A stretch of 64,000 nucleotides of DNA, from positions 1 through 64,000 of the forward strand of contig NZ_JACZFS010000064.1 in the NCBI RefSeq assembly GCF_014904795.1, written 5' to 3'. The notes beneath the pieces were generated by a model that saw only the letters and a list, made by a program, of their open reading frames with translations, did not search any database and was not told the origin of the DNA. The position numbers were made by a program, and so were the translations under genes. Numbering within the stretch: the stretch's first letter is position 1; each line of letters begins with the position of its first letter. Shown here one piece after another: positions 1 through 7,436 of the stretch. The DNA is from Nisaea nitritireducens (GTDB taxonomy: Bacteria; Pseudomonadota; Alphaproteobacteria; Thalassobaculales; Thalassobaculaceae).

Positions 1-138
1 CTCAAGCGCCTGCATTCCCGCATCGAGCAGCCACTCGCAGGCGCGGATCGCGAGGTCCGCACTCGGCGTCCGGATCACCGGTACCACCTTGATCGCCTCC
101 AGGCGCGCACGTAGCGCTACGCCTCGATTTTCCGACAT
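1..138 (-). CDS. eda: 2-dehydro-3-deoxy-phosphogluconate aldolase, N-terminal part (cut by window edge)
   Basis: The first 46 codons of a gene that runs off the left edge. The ATG complement lies at 136-138. The translation contains VVPVIRTPSADLAI followed by an amphipathic helix and ends at GMQALE, which matches the first beta strand and helix of the KDPG/KHG aldolase family. The last visible Glu aligns with the family's catalytic glutamate. Family knowledge: this class I aldolase cleaves KDPG to pyruvate and glyceraldehyde-3-phosphate in the Entner-Doudoroff pathway. The Schiff-base lysine would lie outside the window, so a relative acting on another 2-keto-3-deoxy acid is possible. It is divergent from the dioxygenase gene at 269. 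Confidence 0.75.
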   Translation of the reverse strand, partial: MSENRGVALRARLEAIKVVPVIRTPSADLAIRACEWLLDAGMQALE

Positions 139-268
139 GCCCCGCCTTCCCCATTATTTTGCGTGAGTCTCCACGATTCCATTCGTCAGGACAAGGGCAT
201 CGCGGCCGCGGCGGGACAAAGAGAACGGGCGGCGCTAGGCTGTAGGGAAAACGGAACGGGAGGAAGAA

Positions 269-1027
269 ATGCTGAGTTCCGATCAGGCCGCGCGGTATCA
301 CGAGGACGGCTATGTCGTCCCGGATTTTCGTCTCGGTGCGGATGCGCTGGAGGAAATCAAGGCGCTGCATGCCGCTTTGCTGGAGCGGCATCCGGAGTTC
401 AGGGATTACTGCTCCGCTCTTCTCGATTATGAGCCGGCTTTCAGGAAATTCGCGGAGAGTCCCGAGATCCTCGACATGGTCGGCCAGCTCATCGGGCCGG
501 ACATCGCGCTCTGGAACATGAGCTTCTTCGCCAAGCCGGCTCATGGCGGCAAACGGACGCCATGGCATCAGGATGGCGAATACTGGCCGATCCGGCCGCT
601 CGCGACCTGCACCGTCTGGCTCGCCGTGGACGAAGCGACACCGGAGAACGGCTGCCTGAAGTTCATTCGCGGCTCACACAAGGATCAGCGTCTCAAGGCG
701 CACAGCCGAACCGATGCGACCGACGTGACCCTGAACCAGGAACTCGACCCCGCTGCCTACGATGAACGCGAGGCAGTCGATCTGGTGCTGAAAGCCGGGC
801 AGCTCTCACTGCACGACGTCTATCTGCTGCATGGATCGGAAGCGAACCATTCGGACAAGCCGCGCCGTGGCATGACCATGCGTTTCATGCCGACGACCAG
901 CCTGTTCGACCGCGAGCTGGCCAAGCGAAAGTCCGAGACCCAGAAGATCCGCGACCAGTCACGCCAGAAGGTGTTCCTGATGCGGGGTGAGGACCGGACG
1001 GGCCGGAACCTGTTCGAGAATGCCTGA
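269..1027 (+). CDS. phytanoyl-CoA dioxygenase (PhyH) family Fe(II)/2-oxoglutarate oxygenase
   Basis: A 252-residue protein of the usual length for bacterial PhyH-family enzymes. Visible motifs are the iron-binding HxD pair in TPWHQDGEYW (His100, Asp102), the distal ligand His188 in YLLHGSEANHS, and Arg200 a dozen residues later, as expected for binding 2-oxoglutarate. NGCLKFIRGSH is also typical of the family. A GGGAGGAAG ribosome-binding site precedes the ATG at 269. These enzymes hydroxylate diverse small molecules, so the substrate cannot be read from sequence. It converges on the lyase gene at 1031 with 3 bases between the stop codons. Confidence 0.88.
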   Translation: MLSSDQAARYHEDGYVVPDFRLGADALEEIKALHAALLERHPEFRDYCSALLDYEPAFRKFAESPEILDMVGQLIGPDIALWNMSFFAKPAHGGKRTPWHQDGEYWPIRPLATCTVWLAVDEATPENGCLKFIRGSHKDQRLKAHSRTDATDVTLNQELDPAAYDEREAVDLVLKAGQLSLHDVYLLHGSEANHSDKPRRGMTMRFMPTTSLFDRELAKRKSETQKIRDQSRQKVFLMRGEDRTGRNLFENA

Positions 1028-1030
1028 GGG

Positions 1031-2380
1031 TCAGTTGCGCCGCTTCAGCAAAAGCCGGCGGACCATCTCGGGCGCTTCGCCGAGATAGTTTTCCGGTTTG
1101 GTCAGGGCCTCGACGCTGGCCCGGTCGAGCGCGCCGGAAATCTCCGGCTCGGCCATCAGGGCGTCGAGGAACGTCGCCTCGCCGGACAGAGCCTTGCGGC
1201 AGCAATCATAGACCACGTCATGGGCCACCTGCCGGCCGATATGTGGGGCGAGGCCCATCATCACCGCCTCGGCGACGATCAGCCCCTTTGTGGTGTCGAG
1301 CACCTGGCGCATGGCGTCGGGCCGAACTTCCAGCCCTTCCAGGACTTCCGCCGCCGCGGCGAGGCCGCCGGAAGCGACGATGAAGGCTGTCGGCAGGGCG
1401 TGCCATTCGACATGCCACTGACCGGTCGCGCGCTCATGATCCTGCACCATCGCGTCCAGCATGGCGCTGTGCTGCTCGCGCACGATCTTGGCGGCGGCCA
1501 GCATCATCTCCGACGAAATCGGGTTGCGCTTCTGCGGCATGGTCGAGGAGGCACCGCGCCCGGCAACGTAGGGCTCCAGCACTTCGCCGGTTTCGGTTTG
1601 CATCATCAGCATGATGTCATAGCCGATCTTGCCGATGCTGGCGGCGACGAGGGCCAGGAAGCCGGTGACCTCGGCGAAACCGTCGCGGATGGTGTGCCAG
1701 GTGATGTCCGGCACGGCGAGGCCGAGTTCCTCAGCCAGCGCCGCTTGCGTCGCGAGGCCATTGCCTGAGAGCGAGGCGAGCGTCCCGGCGGCGCCGGAGA
1801 ACTCGACCACCTCGACCCGGCCGCGCAACTCGGCAAGGCGGATGCGGTGACGGTCGATGGCGGACAGCCAGGTCGCGGCCTTGAAACCGAAGCTGACCGG
1901 CAGCGCGTGCTGCAGATGGGTGCGGCCCGCCATCGGGGTGTCGGCATGCTCTTCCGCCAGCTTGGCCAGCGCGGCGGCGATCCGCTCCAGATATTCCTCG
2001 ACGATGTCGAGCCCGGCGCGAACCTGCAGCACATCGGCGGTGTCCATGATGTCCTGGGTGGTCGCGCCCCAGTGGCAATATTGCCCGAGCCCGTCCGGCG
2101 CCCAGCCGGAAAGCTGCTCGACCAGCGGCAGGATCGGATAGCCGACGATCTGGGTCCGGGCGGAAAGCTTGTCCATGTCGATCTTGTCGATGTCGGCAGC
2201 CTCGGTGATCGCCTTGGCGGCGTCTTCCGGGATCAGGCCGAGCTTCGCCTGTGCCCGGGCCAGCGCCGTCTCCACGTCGAGATAGAGCCCGAGGAGCGTA
2301 TCGTCCTCGAACAGGCCGCGCATGTCGGCGGTGCCGAACATGTCTCCGTAGATACTGGATTTGACGACGATGGAAGGCAT
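1031..2380 (-). CDS. fumarase/aspartase-superfamily lyase, PcaB (3-carboxymuconate cycloisomerase)-like
   Basis: A 449-residue member of the class II fumarase/aspartase superfamily. All three conserved blocks are visible: HWGATTQDI (103-111), GRTHLQHALP (152-161) and the signature loop GASSTMPQKRNP (276-287) with the catalytic serine. The overall pattern is closest to 3-carboxy-cis,cis-muconate cycloisomerase and related adenylosuccinate-lyase-like proteins. No other protocatechuate genes are nearby, so a beta-elimination on another carboxylated substrate is equally possible. A GGAG site lies 7 bases before the ATG. The gene follows the TRAP permease by 38 bases on the same strand, suggesting it acts on the imported compound (inference). 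Confidence 0.85.
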   Translation of the reverse strand: MPSIVVKSSIYGDMFGTADMRGLFEDDTLLGLYLDVETALARAQAKLGLIPEDAAKAITEAADIDKIDMDKLSARTQIVGYPILPLVEQLSGWAPDGLGQYCHWGATTQDIMDTADVLQVRAGLDIVEEYLERIAAALAKLAEEHADTPMAGRTHLQHALPVSFGFKAATWLSAIDRHRIRLAELRGRVEVVEFSGAAGTLASLSGNGLATQAALAEELGLAVPDITWHTIRDGFAEVTGFLALVAASIGKIGYDIMLMMQTETGEVLEPYVAGRGASSTMPQKRNPISSEMMLAAAKIVREQHSAMLDAMVQDHERATGQWHVEWHALPTAFIVASGGLAAAAEVLEGLEVRPDAMRQVLDTTKGLIVAEAVMMGLAPHIGRQVAHDVVYDCCRKALSGEATFLDALMAEPEISGALDRASVEALTKPENYLGEAPEMVRRLLLKRRN

Positions 2381-2418
2381 GGAAAGGCTCCGCTTGGTTG
2401 GACGGGGACGAGACTACA

Positions 2419-4218
2419 TCAGAAGCCGAGCACGAACACCAGTGCGAGACCGGCAGCAAAGGCCGCGATGGCGCGCAGGCCGGCGGTCGCGTTGACGAGG
2501 CCCCAGCTTGTCAGCGCCAGTCCGGCACCGAGCTTGACGAAGGCGGCGAGCGCCAGCAGCGGCGCGTCGGTGAGGGCGATCAGGGACGGGTTCGCGACAA
2601 TGCCGAGCGGCACGATATAGAGGCCGATGCCAAGCCGCATGGCGTTGCCCGCGACCTTCAGCCAGGGCGCGTCGGCCATCCCGGCGGCAATGAACACGGT
2701 GCCGCAGACCGGTGGCGTGATGGTCGAGAGCAGGGCGTACCAGAAGACAAACAGATGCGCTGTCAGCGGCGGCAGGCCGAGTTCCTGCAATGCCGGACCG
2801 GCCACGGAGATGCAGATCACGTAGGCTGCGGTGGTCGGCACTTCCATGCCGAGGATCAGGCAAGCCAGCGCGGTCAAGAGCAGGGCGGCCCAGAGCTGGC
2901 CGCCGGAGAAGGACAGGATGGCCGATGTCACCTTGACGCCGAGCCCGGTCATGTTCAGCACGCCGACGATGATCCCGGCGCACAGGATGATCGAGGCGAT
3001 CATGGCGATCTGCCGGGCGGCGTCCACGGCGGCGCCGGAGAGTCGGTTCCAGGTGGTCTTCAGTCCGGCGAAACCGTCCGGGTTCAGCGGCAGCATGGCG
3101 GCGGCGGCGAAGATCGCCACACCGGCGGCATATTGCGGCGTGTAGCCAGTGCCGAACAGCACGGCCAGCAGGGCGCCGAACGGGATGACGAAGAACGGCA
3201 GGGTGCGCAGCACGGTGCGCCGGTCCGGGATCTCGGAGGCATCCATCGCCTTCAGACCGTCGCGGGCGGCAAACCAGTCGATGCCGAACCAGACGGCGGC
3301 GAAGAACAGGATGGCGGGCAGGATCGCGGCGGCGACGATGGTGTCGTAAGTGGTCGCCAGCAGTTCCACCATGACGAAGGCACCGGCCCCCATCAGAGGC
3401 GGCATGATCTGGCCGCCGGAGGACGCGACGGCTTCGACGGCGGCGGCGAGCGGTGCCGGATATCCAAGACGGCGCATGGTCGGGATTGTGAAAGCGCCGG
3501 TGGAAGCGACATTGGCCGATGCCGAGCCGCTGATGGAGCCGAACAGGGCCGAGGCAAGCACGGAGACCTTGGCGGCCCCGCCCTTCAGCCGTCCGGCCAG
3601 CCGGGTGGCGACATTCATGAAGCCTGTGCCGCCATGCCCCGCGCCGACCAGGGCACCGAGCACGATAAAGACGGCGACGACATTGACGGACACACCGGTG
3701 AGCGGTCCCCAGATCCCGCCCTCGGCAATGACGAGCGTGCCGAGCAGGCTGTCGAAAGGCAGGCCCGGATGCCCGAACTCGCCCGGCAGATACTCGCCGA
3801 ACAAGCCATAGAGCAGGGCGATGACGGCAAGGGCGGGCAGGGCCAGCTTCACGGCCCGCCGCGCCATTTCAAGGACGATCAGGAGGATAAGGATACCGCC
3901 CGCGCGTTGCAGCCAGCCTTCGGTATAGCCGTACTGATCGCTGAGGGCTTCGGTGTTCCAGGCGATATAGGCGCAGATGGCAATGCCGGCTCCAGCCAGC
4001 ATCCAGCCGGAGAGCCGGGAGGCAAGAGATCCGCCCGCGCCGATGACGAAAACCCACGGCAGGGCGAGCGCCAGATGCACCGGGCGGACGACCAGGTTCG
4101 GCAGCAGGCCGGTAAAGATCAGGGTGACGTGAAACGCGACGGACCCGAAGGCAAGCAGGGTCACGAGACTGGCCGTGACGCTCATCGGCACGGTCCGGTC
4201 ATTGTCGGAGGGGAGCAT
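2419..4218 (-). CDS. TRAP transporter fused permease (4TM-12TM), TAXI type
   Basis: A 599-residue, very hydrophobic protein with roughly 16-18 predicted membrane segments. The small (DctQ-like) and large (DctM-like) TRAP permease subunits are fused, as is usual for TAXI systems. Recognisable DctM-like pieces include GSISGSASANVASTG and GGQIMPPLMGAGAF near the middle and GMEVPTTAAYV near the C-terminus. It works in the inner membrane as a Na+- or H+-driven symporter fed by the periplasmic protein encoded just upstream (4297-5265). The start at 4218 is the first ATG; a second in-frame Met at residue 12 is a reasonable alternative because the Shine-Dalgarno sequence is weak. Confidence 0.93.
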   Translation of the reverse strand: MLPSDNDRTVPMSVTASLVTLLAFGSVAFHVTLIFTGLLPNLVVRPVHLALALPWVFVIGAGGSLASRLSGWMLAGAGIAICAYIAWNTEALSDQYGYTEGWLQRAGGILILLIVLEMARRAVKLALPALAVIALLYGLFGEYLPGEFGHPGLPFDSLLGTLVIAEGGIWGPLTGVSVNVVAVFIVLGALVGAGHGGTGFMNVATRLAGRLKGGAAKVSVLASALFGSISGSASANVASTGAFTIPTMRRLGYPAPLAAAVEAVASSGGQIMPPLMGAGAFVMVELLATTYDTIVAAAILPAILFFAAVWFGIDWFAARDGLKAMDASEIPDRRTVLRTLPFFVIPFGALLAVLFGTGYTPQYAAGVAIFAAAAMLPLNPDGFAGLKTTWNRLSGAAVDAARQIAMIASIILCAGIIVGVLNMTGLGVKVTSAILSFSGGQLWAALLLTALACLILGMEVPTTAAYVICISVAGPALQELGLPPLTAHLFVFWYALLSTITPPVCGTVFIAAGMADAPWLKVAGNAMRLGIGLYIVPLGIVANPSLIALTDAPLLALAAFVKLGAGLALTSWGLVNATAGLRAIAAFAAGLALVFVLGF

Positions 4219-4255
4219 CGGCGCAATCTCGGTCGCGTATCGGAAAGGGGCAGGC

Positions 4256-4281
4256 GCGGGAGACGGTGGTCCGTCTCCCGC
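4256..4281 (-). promoter_or_regulatory. intercistronic stem-loop between TRAP binding protein and permease
   Basis: A perfect 11-bp inverted repeat (GCGGGAGACGG paired with CCGTCTCCCGC) with a 4-base loop lies 15 bases after the stop of the binding-protein gene and 38 bases before the permease start. No T-run follows, so it is not a classic terminator. Stem-loops in this position commonly stabilise the upstream mRNA or attenuate readthrough, giving more binding protein than permease. That role is an inference here. Confidence 0.6.
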
Positions 4282-4296
4282 TGTGTGAGGTTTGAC

Positions 4297-5265
4297 TTAC
4301 TTGATGGCGTCGGGAATCGCGATACCGGCTTCCGCATAGTAGCGGGCAGCACCCGGGTGCAATTTGCCGATCACGTTGGCCAGCATTTCCGGCTTCACGC
4401 CGTCCCACCATTTGGCGGTCTTGCCCATCGAGCCCTTGGCGTCCCAATAGGCCTTGGTCAGCGTGTAGGCGTCGTCGTCGCTCATCTTTGTCGTGGTGTA
4501 GGCGACGACCGGCAGGGACGTGGTGTTCACGTCGGTATCGATACCGGGATAGGTACCGGCCGGGATCACCAGCTTGGTGCGCTTGGTCTGCTTGATCTGC
4601 TCTTCCGACATGGACAGCAGGCGGACCTCGGTGCCGGCAGCAGCCTCGATCACATTCGGTGCCGGGTAGGAGCCGGCGGTGGCGAAGCCGTCGACCTGGC
4701 GGTTCTTCAAGGCCGGGACAGCAGCATTCAGCTCGGCGTCGACCAGCTTCACCTTGCCTTCAAGACCGAACAGTTTGAAGTTCTTGGCCGCCTCGCGGGC
4801 GCCGAAGCTGCCCTTGCCGATGATGAAGCTCTTGCCGTCGAGATCGCTGAATGTTTCGACACCGCTATCGGCGCGGACGACGAAATGCATGGTCAGGGAC
4901 GGGATCGGGAACAGGGCGCGGATCGTCTTGTAATCCGTGTCGCCCTCGAACTTGCCCTTGTTTGCTATGGCCAGCTTCACCAGCACCGGCGGTGTAGTGA
5001 AGACATAGTTGCCCGGACGGCGGGCGCTTTCCTTGACGTTCTGGACCGAGCCCTGGCTCTCCTCGACAGTCAGTACCATCGCGCCGCCGGTGGCTTTCTT
5101 CACCGCTTCGGCGACCTGAACGGCCATCTGGTAGTAGGACGAGGTTGATTTCGCGGACTTGTAAGTCACGCGGGTTTCCGCACTGGCATCGGCGGCGAAC
5201 AGGGCCGGCGCCGTCAGCGCCACGCCAAGCAGGCCGGCGCGTAGCAGTTTGTTAATCTTTTTCAT
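4297..5265 (-). CDS. TAXI-family TRAP transporter substrate-binding protein
   Basis: A 322-residue exported protein. The start at 5265 was chosen because GGGAGG sits 4 bases upstream and the next residues form a signal peptide (MKKINKLLRA, a hydrophobic stretch, then ASA before Glu30). The mature protein begins with a TYKSAKSTSSYYQMA block and later has IGKGSFGAREAAKNF and GSYPAPNVIEAAAGTEVRLL, which fit the TAXI (TRAP-associated extracytoplasmic immunogenic) family. It captures a substrate in the periplasm and delivers it to the fused permease. TAXI proteins have few characterised ligands (glutamate and other dicarboxylates are examples), so none is assigned. The divergent gene at 5420 shares its 154-bp promoter region. 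Confidence 0.93.
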   Translation of the reverse strand: MKKINKLLRAGLLGVALTAPALFAADASAETRVTYKSAKSTSSYYQMAVQVAEAVKKATGGAMVLTVEESQGSVQNVKESARRPGNYVFTTPPVLVKLAIANKGKFEGDTDYKTIRALFPIPSLTMHFVVRADSGVETFSDLDGKSFIIGKGSFGAREAAKNFKLFGLEGKVKLVDAELNAAVPALKNRQVDGFATAGSYPAPNVIEAAAGTEVRLLSMSEEQIKQTKRTKLVIPAGTYPGIDTDVNTTSLPVVAYTTTKMSDDDAYTLTKAYWDAKGSMGKTAKWWDGVKPEMLANVIGKLHPGAARYYAEAGIAIPDAIK

Positions 5266-5419
5266 TGTTCCTCCCGGGAGAAAAGCATAAGGCCGTCGAG
5301 TGGTAAGCATCTTGTCTTTCGCGGGCAAGAGGCTTCTCGGGATTACAGCCGTGCCGCAAAAATCAGGCATATTTATCGCTGAATACCCGGCCGCGACAGA
5401 AGGACGAAAGGACCATTGC

Positions 5420-6325
5420 ATGCCGCATGACCTCATCATTCTGGATGGCGGTTTCTCCCGCGAGCTCGAACGCCTCGGTGCGCCTTTCCGGCAACCGGAA
5501 TGGTCGGCGCTGGCGCTGATGGAAACCCCGGAAATCGTCGAACAGGCGCATAGTGCGTTTATCAATGCCGGGGCGGAGGTGATCACGACGAACAGCTATG
5601 CCGTCGTCCCGTTCCATATTGGCGAAGACCGCTTTGCCAGGGACGGACGGCGCCTGATCGAGCTTTCCGGAACGCTGGCGCGATCCGCCGCGGACAAGCA
5701 TCCGGGGGTGCGCGTTGCGGGCTGCATTCCGCCGCTCTTCGGCTCCTACCAGCCGCAGGATTTCGATGCGGAGCGTGCACCGGCCCTGCTGGCGGAATTT
5801 GTCGGCGGGCTGGCACCCCATGTCGATCTCTGGCTGATCGAGACAACCAGCAGCATTGCCGAAATGGCTGCGGCAGCGGAGGCTACGGCTTCAGCGCCGA
5901 AGCCGCTCTGGGTTGCCTATACACTGGATGACGATAGCGAAGAGACCGATGCACCGAGACTGCGCTCCGGCGAGGCTGTCCGCGATGCGGCGGCCGCGGC
6001 GGCGCGCTGCGGTGCGGAGGCGGTGCTGTTCAACTGCAGTGTGCCGGAGGTTATGGAAGCGGCCTTGCAAGAAGCCCGGTCCGCCCTGCCGGTATCCATC
6101 CGCATCGGTGTCTACGCGAATGCCTTCGGCAAGCCTGCAAGCGGCATGGCGGCGAACGAGGGCCTGAGCGCAATGCGCAGGGACCTCGATCCGCCGGCCT
6201 ATGTGGCCTGGGCCCGGAAATGGCGCGATATGGGGGCATCGATCATCGGCGGGTGCTGTGGGATCGGTGCTTCCCATATCGAGGTTCTGGCCCGCGCGCT
6301 GAAAGACGCGGATCAGTCGTCGTAG
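5420..6325 (+). CDS. homocysteine S-methyltransferase family protein (MmuM/BhmT-like)
   Basis: A 301-residue protein with the zinc-thiolate signature of cobalamin-independent homocysteine methyltransferases: Asn205-Cys206 in LFNCSVPEVM and the C-terminal pair Cys279-Cys280 in GGCCGIGASHI. It opens with LILDGGFSRELERLG, the family's first barrel strand. The open frame extends upstream to 5300, but the ATG at 5420 gives the normal N-terminus. Family knowledge: methyl transfer from S-methylmethionine or a betaine to homocysteine. The methyl donor is unknown here. Because it diverges from a TRAP operon, the donor might be an imported methylated osmolyte, which is speculation. Its 3' end overlaps the convergent GNAT gene by 13 bases. 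Confidence 0.88.
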   Translation: MPHDLIILDGGFSRELERLGAPFRQPEWSALALMETPEIVEQAHSAFINAGAEVITTNSYAVVPFHIGEDRFARDGRRLIELSGTLARSAADKHPGVRVAGCIPPLFGSYQPQDFDAERAPALLAEFVGGLAPHVDLWLIETTSSIAEMAAAAEATASAPKPLWVAYTLDDDSEETDAPRLRSGEAVRDAAAAAARCGAEAVLFNCSVPEVMEAALQEARSALPVSIRIGVYANAFGKPASGMAANEGLSAMRRDLDPPAYVAWARKWRDMGASIIGGCCGIGASHIEVLARALKDADQSS

Positions 6326-6789
6326 GCGAACCGAAGCGCGTCGTAGCGGGTGCCGTAAATGGTCTGATCGACGGCGCCCGTCTGGCGCATGCCGGCCTTC
6401 TCGTAGAACCCGATCGCCCGGTCGTTCCCGGCCAGGCAATAGAGCTCCATGCTGGGGCCAGCCAATGCGCGGCAATGGGCAAGAAGCGCTTTTCCGATGC
6501 CGCCACCGTGGGCTGCCGGATCGACGTGAAGGGATTCCAGTTTGGCGCCTTCCAGTATCGCCATAACCAGGATATTCCCGTCTCGTTCGCCGACCAGGAA
6601 GGTCACGCCTTCGTCCTCAAGCAACTCGCGCCATTTCGGACGATCGGGTGCGGCACTGGCGATCAGGTCCGCTTTTGGGACCAGACCGTCATAGGCAAGC
6701 AGACGTGCCGCGCAGTAGATCTCCGCGACGCGTGGAATATCCGCCAGCGTTGCTGCCCGGATGGTCAGCCCGCTCACGCGCCTGTCCAT
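6313..6789 (-). CDS. GNAT-family N-acetyltransferase
   Basis: A 158-residue protein with the GNAT fold. The acetyl-CoA loop is visible as VDPAAHGGGIGKALLAHC, preceded by the strand LESLHV and followed by the terminal ELYCLAGNDRAIGFYEKAGM element. The ATG at 6789 lies 16 bases inside the upstream nitroreductase gene. A GTG at 6777 that overlaps the nitroreductase stop as GTGA is an equally plausible start, and either implies translational coupling. The acceptor substrate cannot be told from sequence. It probably forms a two-gene unit with the nitroreductase. Confidence 0.85.
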   Translation of the reverse strand: MDRRVSGLTIRAATLADIPRVAEIYCAARLLAYDGLVPKADLIASAAPDRPKWRELLEDEGVTFLVGERDGNILVMAILEGAKLESLHVDPAAHGGGIGKALLAHCRALAGPSMELYCLAGNDRAIGFYEKAGMRQTGAVDQTIYGTRYDALRFAYDD

Positions 6790-7346
6790 TCGGAGACGAC
6801 GGTCTCCAGGGTCGGGCGCGGACGCTCCATTGGCGCATTGGTGGCGCTGCCGATATAGACGAAGCCGATGATCTCGGTCTCGGCGGAATGGCCGAGTGCT
6901 TTTTTCACGCCCTCGTCGAAGGCCGGCCATTCGGTCAGCCACTGGGCGACATAGCCGAGCGCATGGGCAGCGTTCAGCAGGTTCATGCAGAGTGCGCCGC
7001 CGGACATCTGCTGCTCGATCAGCGGCACCTTGTGATCCGGATGCAGGTCTGCCGTGACAACCAGAAGAACCGGCGCCCGGCCGGGACGTTCCCGCTCGAA
7101 AGCGAGCATGTTCTCGGAGGCGTCCTCGCCCCAGATCTCGGCAAAGCGGTTTGCGAAGACTTCACCGAGCGCTGCCTGACCTGCCTCGTGCAGCACCTGG
7201 ATGCGCCAGGGGCCGATCTTGCCATGGTCCGGAACCCGGATGCCGGCGGTAAGGATTTTTTCCAGCTCGGCCGCATCGGGGCCCGGCCCGACCATATCCT
7301 TGACGACGACGGAACGGCGGGTGAGGAGCAGATCGATAGCTTCCAC
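6774..7346 (-). CDS. nitroreductase-family FMN oxidoreductase (YdjA-like)
   Basis: A 190-residue protein of the small nitroreductase subgroup. The N-terminal LLLTRRSV motif binds FMN phosphate, AGIRVPDHGKIGPWR is the YdjA-like core, and the C-terminal half has LNAAHALGYVAQWLT and IIGFVYIG. YdjA-type enzymes are compact NAD(P)H-dependent FMN oxidoreductases whose natural substrate is largely unknown. It is the first gene of a minus-strand pair with the acetyltransferase, with overlapping ends. The 90-bp region upstream (7347-7436) is AT-richer than its surroundings and probably holds the promoter; I see no clear operator. Confidence 0.88.
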   Translation of the reverse strand: MEAIDLLLTRRSVVVKDMVGPGPDAAELEKILTAGIRVPDHGKIGPWRIQVLHEAGQAALGEVFANRFAEIWGEDASENMLAFERERPGRAPVLLVVTADLHPDHKVPLIEQQMSGGALCMNLLNAAHALGYVAQWLTEWPAFDEGVKKALGHSAETEIIGFVYIGSATNAPMERPRPTLETVVSEWTGA

Positions 7347-7436
7347 GGAATTGGTCCTTAGAGTTTGTTGGATAGAATAGGGACTAGATCGGTTCTATTT
7401 CAATCCATTCAAGCTTTAAAGCCCTAATCGCAGTTG

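Noticed and set aside
2398-5148. A 916-codon open frame on the plus strand
   Set aside because: It is antisense to the TRAP permease and binding protein, has a Gly/Asp/Gln/Arg-rich low-complexity product, and no start signal. It is a typical high-GC shadow frame.
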